Shown piece by piece: positions 11,160 through 21,854 of a stretch of 64,000 nucleotides of DNA. Location: the NCBI GenBank assembly GCA_947359465.1, contig OX375879.1, forward strand, positions 92,925,078 to 92,989,077, read 5' to 3'. Origin of the DNA: Metellina segmentata. Its lineage: Eukaryota > Arthropoda > Arachnida > Araneae > Tetragnathidae. The notes below the pieces were generated by a model. That model saw only the letters and a list, made by a program, of their open reading frames with translations. It searched no databases and had not been told where the DNA came from. The first letter of the stretch is position 1, and each line of letters starts with the position of its first letter. The translations under genes were made by a program, and so were the position numbers.

Positions 11160-12970
11160 ACACTGCAGAAATTCGGAGGATCCTTCTTAGGGGGGAGTTG
11201 TTTTTATTGGTTAGGACTCGGCCCATTGCTTAATGTACCTGGTACCGTGAACGCTGACGTGTACTTCCACATTCTGGTTAATTTGGCCTTGCCTACACAC
11301 TATGGCAATACTACGGCGATGATGGTTGTTTCTTCCAACAGGATCGAGCTCCATGTCATATTGCATAACGTATGCTGGACTGGTTTCCTGAAAATGAGGT
11401 GAATTTGCTTGACTGACCTGTTCAGAGCCCCGATGTCAATCCGATCGAGCACTTGTGGCACAAACTGCATCGACGAGTACGACAATGCTACGCACGCTCA
11501 TCTTCACAGCCTTGGAAGAGGCACGGCGAGCTATTCCTGAAAATTAGGTGAATTTGCTTGACTGACCTTTTAAGAGCTCCGATGTCAATCCGATCGAGCA
11601 CTAGTGGCACAAACTGTATCGACGAGTACGACAATGCTACGCACGCTCACCTTCACAGCCTTGGAAGAGGCACGGCGAGCTATTCCTGAAAATGAGGTGA
11701 ATTTGCTTGACTGACCTTTTAAGAGCTCCGATGTCAATCCGATCGAGCACTTGTGGCACAAACTGCATCGACGAGTACGACAATGCTACGCACGCTCATC
11801 TTCACAGCCTTGGAAGAGGCACGGCGAGCTATTCCTGAAAATGTGGTGAATTTGCTTGACTGACCTGTTCAGAGCTCCGATGTCAATCCGATCGAGCACT
11901 TGTGGCACAAACTGTATCGACGAGTAGGACAATGCTACGCACGCTCATCTTCACAGCCTTGGAAGAGGCACGGCGAGCTATTCCTGAAAATGAGGTGAAT
12001 TTGCTTGACTGACCTGTTAAGAGCTCCGATGTCAATCCGATCGAGCACTAGTGGTACAAACTGTATCGACGAGTACGACAATGCTACGCACGCTCATCTT
12101 CACAGCCTTGGAAGAGGCACGGCGAGCTATTCCTGAAAATGAGGTGAATTTGCTTGACTGACCTGTTAAGAGCTCCGATGTCAATCCGATCGAGCACTTG
12201 TGGCACAAAATGTATCGACGAGTAGGACAATGCTACGCACGCTCATCTTCACAGCCTTGGAAGAGGCACGGCGAGCTATTCCTGAAAATGAGGTGAATTT
12301 GCTTGACTGACCTGTTAAGAGCTCCGATGTCAATCCGATCGAGCACTTGTGGCACAAACTGTATCGACGAGTAGGACAATGCTACGTACGCTCATCTTCA
12401 CAGCCTTGGAAGAGGCACGGCGAGCTATTCCTGAAAATGAGGTGAATTTGCTTGACTGACCTGTTAAGAGCTCCGATGTCAATCCGATCGAGCACTTGTG
12501 GCACAAAATGTATCGACGAGTAGGACAATGCTACGCACGCTCATCTTCACAGCCTTGGAAGAGGCACGGCGAGCTATTCCTGAAAATGAGGTGAATTTGC
12601 TTGACTGACCTGTTAAGAGCTCCGATGTCAATCCGATCGAGCACTTGTGGCACAAACTGTATCGACGAGTAGGACAATGCTACGTACGCTCATCTTCACA
12701 GCCTTGGAAGAGGCACGGCGAGCTATTCCTGAAAATGAGGTGAATTTGCTTGACTGACCTGTTAAGAGCTCCGATGTCAATCCGATCGAGCACTTGTGGC
12801 ACAAACTGTATCGACGAGTACGACAATGCTACGCACGCTCATCTTCACAGCCTTGGAAGAGGCACGGCGAGCTACTCCTGCCCAGAAATACAGAGAACTA
12901 GTGGAAAGTATGCCTCGATGTGTTGCAGCTGTAATACAAGCAAAAGGAGGGCCTTCTCATTACTACATAG
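11160..12970 (+). pseudogene. Tc1-like transposase relic with repeated catalytic segment
   Basis: Pieces match Tc1 transposase in order: LGPLLNVPGTVNADVY, then GDDGCFFQQDRAPCHIA with the second catalytic Asp, MLDWFPENEVNLLD, SPDVNPIEHLWHKL with the catalytic Glu (34 residues after the Asp), EEARRAIP, and finally ELVESMPRCVAAVIQAKGG. The EHLW-containing segment occurs ten times. Each unit has a TGA where a Trp codon stood, and the unit length is not a multiple of three. Translation therefore cannot pass through. Confidence 0.9.
11385..12880 (+). repeat. Ten 149-bp tandem units inside the Tc1 element
   Basis: TTCCTG recurs at 11385, 11534, 11683, 11832, 11981, 12130, 12279, 12428, 12577 and 12726. 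The tenth unit ends at 12874, followed by a diverged CTCCTG at 12875, so spacing is exactly 149 bp throughout. Diagnostic differences (ACTTGTGG/ACTAGTGG, AACTGT/AAATGT, GAGTACGAC/GAGTAGGAC, ACGCACG/ACGTACG) show units 6-7 repeated as 8-9, a 298-bp dimer step. The first unit is bounded by the motif in the FPENEV codons and the last by the motif in the AIPAQK codons. Confidence 0.97.
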
Positions 12971-13139
12971 AATAATAAAGCACTTTTTCTGAAAAAATGC
13001 AGTGTCCAAATACTTTGGTCCATATAGTGTATTTAGGGGTATCCCTTTATTAACTGAACTGTTATATACGAAATCTACCCAGAAAATGTTCAGCCCTGTA
13101 ATATGAAAAAAGATACATTGTACCCAGAACTAGCACCTA

Positions 13140-13745
13140 ACACTTAGTTTCCTTCAAAGTTGGCATCTTGGGTTTTTACAAGCTTCTTTCAAAGTTTACT
13201 CCAACTTTTCGAAACACTGTTAAGTTCATTCATGGAATCGTCATCATACCCCTCGTCGTTGATCTCCTGCAATGCATCTACGGTCTGAAATAATTACCCA
13301 TTCAGAGGTGATTTTTGCTTCGGGAAAAGCCAAAAGTTACATTGCGCCAAGTCTGGGATGTAGGGGTATAAACCATTTAGGTGATTTCATGTTTTGCCAA
13401 AAGAACCCTACTTGAGACCTACTTGGTCTGTTGGCTGGCGTGACTTGATAAATCTGCCAATCACTAAGTGCTCACAACTGAGACCGTTTTCTTTTTAGTA
13501 TGTATCTTAGCCGGCGAAGAACATTTAGGTACTGGTGATGGATAACATCTTCACGATAAATAAATACAGTCAACATTGTATTGACACTGTCGTGACTTAA
13601 TAGCGCCTTCTTTCAAAGAGTTAAACGTTTTCATCAGGGGTTTTATGATTCATCCGAATATTTTCTGCGTACGAATTTTTAAGTTTAACCCAAAATTTTA
13701 TACCGATTTGCTGTTCTACTATCTCGCTCATTGCGAATGCGATAG
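13140..13745 (-). pseudogene. Mariner transposase relic
   Basis: Read on the minus strand: an N-terminal piece MSEIVEQQIGIKFWVKL (near 13740), then after a large internal gap TMLTVFIYREDVIHHQYLNV, LRRLRYILKRKRSQL, ALSDWQIYQ, PDLAQCNFWLFPKQKSPLNG and a C-terminus TQDANFEGN. These match SETMAR/mariner-type DD34D transposases. The usual third-Asp motif PDLAPCDFWLF reads PDLAQCNFWLF, so the catalytic Asp is replaced by Asn. The second-Asp segment is lost, and stops and frameshifts are present. It is clearly dead. Confidence 0.8.
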
Positions 13746-14340
13746 TATCAAAGAACATTCCTTCACTGAAGGGCGTCTAGTATCCAACGGATTAGTCCAA
13801 TGGGTTCAGAAATTTTTACAGGCTTTTGCTTCAATGACCCCTTTGCACAAACCGTTCCCGTTACAGTAGCAATGGCTGGATATTTTCCCTACAGATATCA
13901 TAGTTTATGACTAACATAAGACCACGTAAGATCATTCATGTGTCATCTTTGAATTTGAAAATAAAATTAACACATCTGTCATCATCTGTTTCCATCAGGG
14001 GATTTATGATTTATCCGAATATTTTTTGCTTACGAATTTTGAAGTTTAACCCAAAATTTGATGCAGATTTGCTGTTCTACTATCTCACTCATTTGCTAAT
14101 GCGATGGTCTCAAAGAACATTACTGCACTGAAGGGCGTCTAGTATCCAACGGATTAGTCCAATGGGTTGGAAAATTTTTACAGGCATGTGCTTCAATGAC
14201 CCCTTTGCACAAACCAATCACATTGCAGTAGCAATGGCTGGATATTTTCCCTACCAATATCATAGTTTATGACTAACATAAGACCACGTAAGATCATTCA
14301 TGTGTCATCTTTGAATTAGAAAATAAAATTAACACATGTG
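13632..14340 (-). repeat. 361-bp direct duplication of the mariner 5' region
   Basis: CATCAGGGG occurs at 13632 and 13993, and about 345 bp after each matches closely (for example GGGCGTCTAGTATCCAACGG and AGCAATGGCTGGATATTTTC). Each copy encodes the start MSEIVEQQI(G/C)IKFWVKL of a mariner transposase on the minus strand. The duplication therefore covers the presumed 5' flank and first codons of the element. Confidence 0.88.
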
Positions 14341-14980
14341 TGTATTCATGCTACTGTGTCATATTCTCATGTAGAAAAGTGGTATGTAACGTTTGATTAG
14401 TCTCTTCTAAACGTTTCCAAACGAATGTAACAACAAATTCCTAACTCTTGGACACATCAACGGAGGGAGTTGAGGCAGACAACCCTCCTAACTGATGAGA
14501 GTCGAAATTCGCAACATTTAGTTCCTTCACCTAAGAACAGAAAGCCCGGTGCTCCAACCGGCGAAAAATACTTCTCAAGAACACGAGTATGTTTGTGAAG
14601 GCCACAGACTACTTCAGACTTGTGGGATGTGAGCCAATCTTTCCCGACCTTCGTTCGGTAAGAATTCAGGACGGATGAATAGGCTTCGATTTTAAGAAAC
14701 TTTGTTAGTTTTGAATGCATTGGTTATAGGCGTTACACATATTTGCCCTGTAGCATCATCTTATTCTTTTACTTTGCGCAGTTGGTCCAAAGAGTATCTA
14801 ATCACCTATTGTTATTTAATTCCAGGGAATTTGACATGTTGCAACATCTTATTCACATAAAGAATAAGACGATAAAACAGGGCAAATATAAAATACACAT
14901 ATAGATTGAATTTTGCGCAGTGGTTCAATATTTTTTGCAGTCAAGCAATTATGGAATTTTACAATTATTTATTTATGAGA
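14341..14980. other. Unassigned; contains an imperfect 31-bp inverted repeat
   Basis: An 87-codon minus-strand frame (14457-14720) is not recognised. At 14739-14769 and 14859-14889 lie inverted arms sharing AAAGAATAAGA and CAGGGCAAATAT with about five mismatches, 89 bp apart. This could be a small MITE, but no target duplication is evident. Confidence 0.4.
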
Positions 14981-15560
14981 GGCTCTTTCTGTGGCAAACT
15001 AAATGCAGGTGGCCGGAGTATTTTTGTAACAAACTTAGATTCTCGTACGTGTTCACGATACAACCAAAGACCGTAGTGTATGTGGGATATGGTGCACGTT
15101 AAATTTGGTTAAATTTGTCGTGGCCTCAAGAGTCCTCACTTTAGCGTGGTATTTAAGTTTTGTGAGCGTGATGTCAACGCTCAGAGGTTGATCTCGTAAT
15201 GCCACAGTATTTAAAAATTACAATGTGTTGTCCTCGTACTTTTACCTTCAAACTGTCTCCCATCACTCATCGTGTTGCTCCAATTTCGGCGTTAATTCAA
15301 CTACCTAGGCTGTATATGTTTCGGTCGTGACGTCACGTATTGTCTTTAGAATACGATTTCAGCACATTGCTAAAAGAAATATCAAAGAATGAGTTCCTGA
15401 TTGATCTATGATAAATACTTGATCAACGCTAATTAGATTAAACATTAAACGTCGCCAAAATGGCTATAATATATATTTTAAGGCGACTCTGATGTGCATC
15501 TTGCGAGAGCAGCTAGGTAATAGGAAGTAACATCCCCGTTTTCCATCTTGTTTGTTTGAA
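14981..15560 (+). repeat. Unnamed interspersed repeat R1, copy a (split by a SINE)
   Basis: The left part (14981-15074) contains CTAAATGCAGGTGGCCGGAG. The right part (15311-15560) contains GAATACGATTTCAGCAC, AATTAGATTAAACA, TATTTTAAGGCGACTCTGAT and CTTGCGAGAGCAG. The same blocks occur at 26440, 34036, 39662 and 42940, always on the plus strand. A diverged SINE-A body sits between the two parts. The class is unknown: no terminal repeats, coding region or tail is seen. Confidence 0.7.
15075..15310 (+). mobile_element. SINE-A copy, old, nested in R1
   Basis: It starts at GGTGCACGTTAAATTTGG, runs through GTCGTGGCCTCAAGAGTCCTC, AATGTGTTGTCCTCG and CGTGTTGCTCC, and ends GGCGTTAATTCAACTACC. This is the SINE-A body with many substitutions. 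The tRNA-like head is missing or unrecognisable. Confidence 0.75.
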
Positions 15561-17270
15561 AACAAGTGAAAATCTCTCTTACTCAGAATATTTAAAAACT
15601 TATTGTGAAAAACTTTAAGTGAATTCCAATAAGAAAATTAAAAACCAAAATATTCACACGGAATTTATGTCTACAAGTATAACCCGGATGAGTTAGAGGG
15701 TACTCTCAGGTACAGAAATAAAAGACAACAAGAATGTGAACGATATTTTTACCAACCATAATTGAACAGTTTGATAATTCTTGTACGTTTAATAGTTTCA
15801 CAATTAGTGTTAAAAGCTATGACCATCAACAGTAATACAAGCTAGGTAATGAATGCGCAGGAATTCCGCTGTAAACTCGCCAACCACCGCGCTGCAAAGA
15901 GGGAGTGCACTGTGATAAATCTAAGTGCCGCTGGCGGATATAGATTGCTTTTAATGACATTTTAATTTTATGTTCCTACCTCTCTACTTAATGTTTGTAC
16001 ATGAAGTTTGAAACCCCATGCAGATATGCAATGACTCTGACAAGGTTTGGGTAATATTCTTTCGAGATGAAAATTAAACTACTGACTATAAGAGGTTTGC
16101 AGTTACAAAGGAGAAAGCACATGTTGGAAGAAAAATATTAGTCTCGCAATAAGAGAAATAAGAAACCTTATTAAAATTCCAATTTATCCTCAGATGATCA
16201 AAAGATAAATATCAAACATAATTTCAAATGCAAACAGTGTGAAATATAATATAGTATCTTAATCAAAATTTCTCTACTTTCCTCATTCGAACTTGAGAAT
16301 TTAAAATATATTTCCTCTATGAAAACAATTCGTATAACTTACGAATGTAGATATTTTAATTAACTGATTAAAATAAATAAATATTACGTTACACAGGTAA
16401 ACACAATAGATAAAAAATAGACAAAGGAACTAATTATTTTTTCCAAATTTTATTTGTCACTTCCTCAACAGATGAAGAATTACTAAAACCACTCAATAAC
16501 ACTGTACCAATTATTAATTAAATATTTTAATTAGCCCTTAATTATATCCCTTAATTGGATACTTGTATGAAATTAAGCGTATTTCTGAAAAGGATTTTAA
16601 AATACACAGCCCTCGTTTTGATAAAATTGACAAAGTAGATTCCAAACATCATATCTTCAAATCTTTGGATTATTAGAATTAGGGTTTAACTTTTCAATTC
16701 TCTCACTGATAACGTAGTTGTAATGAAGAATAAAACACAGTTATTGAAACAATAGGATGTATTACTCAAATTAATTATATAATTAATCAAGCTAAAAATT
16801 TGATCATCCGCACAAAAAAGAAAATATCAGAAACACTTTTATACATAAATTTTACAATTTAAAAATTCATTTAGTAAATTTAAAAATGTGTCCATGATGT
16901 CAATGGAGATTTTAATATGTCGAATAGATTCAAACAGGAAGGTTCTTAAATTATTTGATATTACCTAATTTCTTCGGGAAGTAGGCATGAATTATTATTT
17001 ATGTCACCCCATTATCCACAGATGGCCATGGGATGGTTTGAATGCCTTCTCACTACTTCAGAACGTAATTATCACACAACCTATTAGGATGCTTATTATT
17101 ATGCAAGTCGAACAGCATCTGAATTTTTTAAACTACGCACAGATACTAATGAACGCTTTTGAATTCGTTATTAGCTAACGCTTATGACCACAATGATGAA
17201 CTTTCTGAACAACACGAGATTTCTAAATAGTGTAGCATTTCTTTTATGAAACAATCATGACTAAATGACC
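15561..17270. other. Long AT-rich stretch without recognised feature
   Basis: There is a small GC-richer patch at about 15870-15950 (ACCGCGCTGCAAAGAGGG). The rest is AT-rich with no coding frame above 63 codons and no visible repeat relation. Confidence 0.45.
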
Positions 17271-17274
17271 ATAT

Positions 17275-18420
17275 ATGTTGGTTGAAAGAAGTCGATTGAA
17301 GGATAGATACTATTGTTCAAGAAAATCGCAATTTGTTTGAAGTCATGTGGTGTAGACTGCAGGTGCAGAACGAATATATATGAGTTCAGGGAGTTTTTGA
17401 TGAATCTAAACTGACAGATCAAAAGAGAGATTCAACTTAGTACTTATTGCTTGCATATTATAACTCAAATAGAAACTTAATCTTTTAAAAAAACCGTATG
17501 CATTTAAATAGTTTTGTGTTTTTAGAAAAGATATTTCTTTTTTTAGAAATTCTTTTTTCTTCATCTACACACCTATTAGCTATTTTATCACATATATTGG
17601 TTGAAAGAATCATTAGGAAGGTTTTATTCATCAAGAAGATCACAAGTAGTTTGAAGTCATGCAGTGAATCCTGCAGGTGCAGAACAGATACGTATGTGAA
17701 TTCTTAAATGAGTTAAGGGAGCTTTCGATGAATCTAAACTGACTGATCATAAGAGAGATTCAACTTATTACTTATTGCTTGCATATTATAACTCAAATAG
17801 AAACTTAATCTTTTAAAAACCTTATCCATTCAAATGGTTTTGTGTTTTTAGAAAAGATACTTCTTTCTTAGAAATTCTTTTTTTCTTCATCTACACACCT
17901 ATTGGCTAATGCATTGATTGAAAGAATCATTAGGAAGGTTGTATTGATCAAGAAGATCACAAGTAGTTTGAAGTCATGCAGTGAAGCTTGCAGGTGTAGA
18001 ACGTATGTGTGTGTGAATTCTTAAATGGGTTAAATTAGTTTTAGATGAATCTAAGAACTGATCCAAAGAGAAATTTTCGTCATCTGACGTCATCGTTCAA
18101 TATTACGTGGTGTTGTCCTAGTATCTTTCCCTTTGGGATTGATCCCCGTCAATAGTCCATTGTGTTCCTCTAAATTTAAAATACCAAAAATGCTAAAGCG
18201 AAGTATTCGACTTATTCTCATATTGCTCGCAGGAACTCCCCATTTATAACTAAAAAAAACCTCAGTTTTTGAAACCCTATAGCTTTAAATGAGTCTCATT
18301 CTCAGAAAAGAAATACATTTCTAGGAAAGGATTTTTTTCATATTTAATTACACCTTTGAGTAGGACGGCAAATGGAGTCTGCTTTTTTCCGAAAGGTTTC
18401 ATTTGAAGCAGGCGGTAAGC
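17275..18420 (+). repeat. Three diverged tandem units of about 318 bp, third split by a SINE
   Basis: Units begin at GTTGAAAGAA (17281), GTTGAAAGAATCATTAGGAA (about 17600) and ATTGAAAGAATCATTAGGAA (about 17917). Shared blocks are CTGCAGGTGCAGAAC, GATGAATCTAAACTGAC, ATTGCTTGCATATTATAAC and TTCATCTACACACCTATT. The third unit runs to about 18060, is interrupted by a SINE-A fragment, and resumes at about 18195 (TTCTCATATTGCTCGCAGG). Confidence 0.85.
18095..18178 (+). mobile_element. SINE-A 3' fragment
   Basis: TACGTGGTGTTGTCCTAG, CTTTGGGATTGATCCC and CAATAGTCCATTGTGTTCCT match the end of the SINE-A body. It lies within the third unit of the 318-bp repeat. The head is absent. Confidence 0.65.
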
Positions 18421-18424
18421 AATG

Positions 18425-19240
18425 AAAACGTAAAAAGGTCTTCGCTCAGAAAGAACTGTTTGCACGCGTCCCAACTACAATAAACTAAAATAGCACCCCC
18501 ATACAGAGAAGAAAGCGAGCTCTCTATCAACAACATCAAAGGAGAAAAAGGTGTCCTCAGGGCAGAGCAAAACAACGTTGCATTGGCAGATCGCTTTCAA
18601 ACGTGCCCACAGATACGTTTGTCGCATTGCAGTGGTTTTAGTTTCCATAATGGCAGCACTTCTGTCTGATCTATTTCGGTTTGCTATTTTATCACTACTA
18701 GTTGGCAACACCCGCTAACCTGAAGGAGGGGGAAACAACGGAGACAAGGTGCATTGGTTCTAGGAATGCAACATCAGCGCAGTCACTATGTGTTACATTT
18801 AGCTGTAACAAAACGCAAGGCAAGGATTGCCCAAACTTTTTTTCCCCGTGTGTTGCGGGTGCTTCTCTTTTCTTGTCACAACTGGATGACAGATAATGAA
18901 CAGATTTGATGTTTGTTTCAGATGAATCTTCAAGGATCTAACACTGATCTAACACTGACTAAGGCAACTTTTTATAAGAAATGTGCACTGTCTTTTGTAT
19001 TCTTCTGTATTAGACGATACTATCTTTTATTAGGATTCTTTGAGAGTAGTTATACTACAACTCTTTGTACGTCCCGATCTAATTAGCACTAGTGTAGCAA
19101 ATGAGGGACAAACCAAATATTATCAGGACTCGATGATAAATGGATGTAATGAAAGTCTTCAAGAATTTAATCATAATTGTTATCGTTTCCAAAATTTTCT
19201 TCGAAACTAGGTCTAATCAAAAACCTTCGTGTTCGTGGAA
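18425..19240. other. Unassigned GC-richer island, possible non-repeat DNA
   Basis: This part, especially 18425-18900, is noticeably less AT-rich than its surroundings and shows no transposon motif. On the plus strand a short frame MAALLSDLFRFAILSLLVGN starts at 18651 with a plausible context. On the minus strand a 78-codon frame overlaps it. Neither is recognised. It is a candidate for host-derived sequence, but the evidence is thin. Confidence 0.3.
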
Positions 19241-19242
19241 GC

Positions 19243-19400
19243 TAGTACACTTTAAATCTGTCGTGGCCTCAAATGTCCTCATGTTGGCGTGGTGTGGAAG
19301 TTTGGAGAGTGGGGTGCGGTGTTTCAAAATTACATGGTGTTCTTATGGACCATCGTCAATGTCCCGTTATGTTGCTTCAGTACGACATTATTTAACTACT
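19243..19400 (+). mobile_element. SINE-A copy with internal deletion
   Basis: TCTGTCGTGGCCTCAAATGT, GGCGTGGTGTGGAAGTTTGG, AAAATTACATGGTGTTC and GTTGCTTCAGTACGAC follow SINE-A order. About 40 bp after GAGAGTGGGGTGC is missing, as is the head. Confidence 0.75.
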
Positions 19401-19454
19401 TAACTTTGTAAATGTTCTCGCCTTTCTAAAATTTTTTTTTTAATTGTTTATTAC

Positions 19455-19655
19455 CTTTACCACCGACTAACTGGAGTTGTCACAGCGCGTATTTGCAACC
19501 CAGTTGTTTCCGGTTTCAAATCGTGTTTTGTAAGCTCATTGATGTTGGTGATTGTGCCTGTAAGGAGTAATGGCAGCTTTTATCCACTGAAGTTTATACG
19601 CAAATAACCTCCAATTTATCTTGTATAGAGCCGAAGCCTAAAAGGACATTAAGAA
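19455..19655 (+). mobile_element. SINE-B copy
   Basis: Matches 7155-7345 in order: B-box-like CCGGTTTCAAATCG, GATGTTGGTGATTGTGCC, TAAGGAGTAATGG and AAATAACCTCCAATTTATC. It has an extra segment (CACTGAAGTTTATACGC) that the other copy lacks. Confidence 0.6.
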
Positions 19656-19659
19656 AATA

Positions 19660-20585
19660 ATTTCCTTTACCGAAAGTATTTCAGATAGTTACACCACAAC
19701 TTAATTTTAGTGACCCATCTCAAATCCCTATATTATACACACTCCTGACCAATAATACCAACTCTGGGATTATGCACCACGCTGTGTATGTTTGGATCCA
19801 CTTAAATAAATACAATTTTGTTAGTTCCAGCGATATACCATTAATAACAACTTTTCTTACTTAATGTATACTAATGATTATAGAAATGATATATGAAAGT
19901 TATAGCAGAAATTTTGACCAAATGATTTCATGTTACCCGAGATGAAACCTACAGAACTCAGAAACATAAAATAATAATTCAGGAAAATAGTTAATGTTTT
20001 TATTATACGAATATTGTCCCCCAAAGTACGTACTAAATATATCCTTTCATCAATGACTTGGTTTGTCTTTGAACGATTATGTTTTTGCTGCACGAAGGCT
20101 AATTAGAAACTATCATTAGTGGAACTAAACTCGTAAATTGTGACATTTAGCGCAAGTTTGGGAAACTTTCTTTCAACAATTCTTATTTGGATGTATGAAG
20201 AAACATTTTCGTTTGATGCTATTGATAAGATATTTCATTTCTGTATGAAATGACATTTAAAAAGATATAAATTTCATTTCCTAGTTTGCTTAAAATTGTC
20301 TTTTGAGTGAAAAGGTAACATAAAAGAGTTCAATCGGTTCAGAAAATGCACTGAGTCAATATTTGTCTGTAAATTGTGAATAGCATTTCAAAAGTTTTTT
20401 TTTTTCATTTCAATGCAACTAAGTTTTATAAAATGAATGTTTCTGTAAGTATGCAAACATAAAGTATCAGCGATACGATAAATGTGAGTTATAAAATTAA
20501 CTTAGAAGTTTTAACACTCTGAACATCACGAGATTACAAAGAAATATGCCGTTGCTTCAATTTTACAACACACACTTAATGACGA
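19660..20585. other. AT-rich DNA without recognised feature
   Basis: I see no element ends, tRNA boxes or family motifs. A 71-codon minus-strand frame at 19878-20093 is unrecognised. Confidence 0.45.
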
Positions 20586-20589
20586 AAAA

Positions 20590-21612
20590 GCTACATCTAT
20601 TGGTCAAAAAATCATGAGAAAGACTATTGGTCAAAAGAATCATAAGAAAGACTTGGTCAAAAGAATCATAAGAAAGACTATTGGTCATAAGAATCATAAG
20701 AAAGACAATTGGGCAAAAGAATCATAAGAAAGTCTATTGATCAAAATAATCATAAGCAAGACTTGGTCAAAAGAATCATAAGAAAGACTATTAGACATAA
20801 GAATCATAAGAAAGACAATTGGGCAAAAGAATCATAAGAAAGTCTATTGGTCAAAATAATCATACGAAAGACTATTGGTCATAAGAATCATAAGAAAGAC
20901 AATTGGTCATAAGAATCATAAGAAAGACGATTGGGCAAAAGAATCATAAGAAAGTCTATTGGTCAAAAGAATCATAAGAAAGACTATTGGTCATAAGAAT
21001 CATAAGAAAGACTATTGGTCATAAGAATCATAAGAAAGACTATTGGTCATAAGAATCATAAGAAAGACAATTGGGCAAAAGAATCATAAGAAAGTCTATT
21101 GGTCAAACTAATCATAAGAAAGACTATTGGTCAAAAGAATCATAAGAAAGACTATTGGTCATAAGAATCATAAGAAAGACTATTGGTCAAAAGAATCATA
21201 CGAAAGACTATTGGTCATAAGAATCATAAGAAAGACTATTGGTCATAAGAATCATAAGAAAGACGATTGGGCAAAAGAATCATAAGAAAGTCTATTGGTC
21301 AAAAGAATCATAAGAAAGACTATTGGTCATAAGAATCATAAGAAAGACTATTGGTCATAAGAATCATAAGAAAGACTATTGGTCATAAGAATCATAAGAA
21401 AGACAATTGGGCAAAAGAATCATAAGAAAGTCTATTGGTCAAACTAATCATAAGAAAGACTATTGGTCAAAAGAATCATAAGAAAGACTATTGGTCAAAC
21501 TAATCATAAGAAAGATTATTGGTCATAAGAATCATAAGAAATACTATTGGTCATAAGAATCATAAGAAAGACTATTGGTCAAAAGAATCATACGAAAGAC
21601 TATTGGTCAAAA
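20590..21612 (+). repeat. 28-bp minisatellite with 336-bp higher-order period
   Basis: The 28-bp unit reads roughly AAGAATCATAAGAAAGACTA followed by TTGGTCAT. Variants are TTGGGCAA, TTGGTCAAAA, TTGGTCAAACTA and GTCT for GACT. The rare GACGATTGGGCA variant at 20926 recurs at 21262, exactly 336 bp (12 units) later, and the order of variants after each is the same for several units. Some 8-bp unit deletions occur near 20650 and 20760. Frames running into it are not genes. Confidence 0.95.
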
Positions 21613-21639
21613 TGCGTCGAAAACTGTGGTTAGATATGG

Positions 21640-21850
21640 GGTTTTATGGCGCAGTGGAAGTCTTTCGTCAAGCTGCACCAATTACAAAACAGACCACATC
21701 ATGTAATGGACGTTCACACAGACGGAAAGTTTTACTCACACAGAAGAGAGAAATACACCCAGAGTAATCGAACCTGTTGCGCCTACGACTCGCAGAATGC
21801 TAGCACAGTGCGCGAACCCGATGATCAATGCCGACCTCTGTTAAACTGGC
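21640..21850 (-). mobile_element. SINE-C copy
   Basis: On the minus strand there is a B-box-like CAACAGGTTCGATTAC, then GTGTATTTCTCTCTTCTGTG and a body ending near GCCATA. It matches 24000-24180 and 30515-30715. The sequence before the B box on that strand (around GAGTCGTAGGCGC) would be the tRNA-like 5' half. Confidence 0.7.
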
Positions 21851-21854
21851 AAAA

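Larger units (their letters stand above)
11136..13029 (+). mobile_element. Tc1-like transposon carrying an internal 149-bp satellite
   Basis: Ends are inverted repeats of about 30 bp beginning CACTATATGG and ending GGACACTGCA inward, with TA target duplications at 11134-11135 and 13030-13031. Between them is the C-terminal half of a DD34E transposase on the plus strand, in which one segment is present ten times. The length, 1,894 bp, is inflated by about 1.3 kb of added units. The N-terminal DNA-binding region is absent. Confidence 0.93.

Noticed and set aside
20590..21612. CRISPR array
   Set aside because: Units are contiguous variants of one 28-bp sequence without distinct spacers, in a eukaryotic repeat context.
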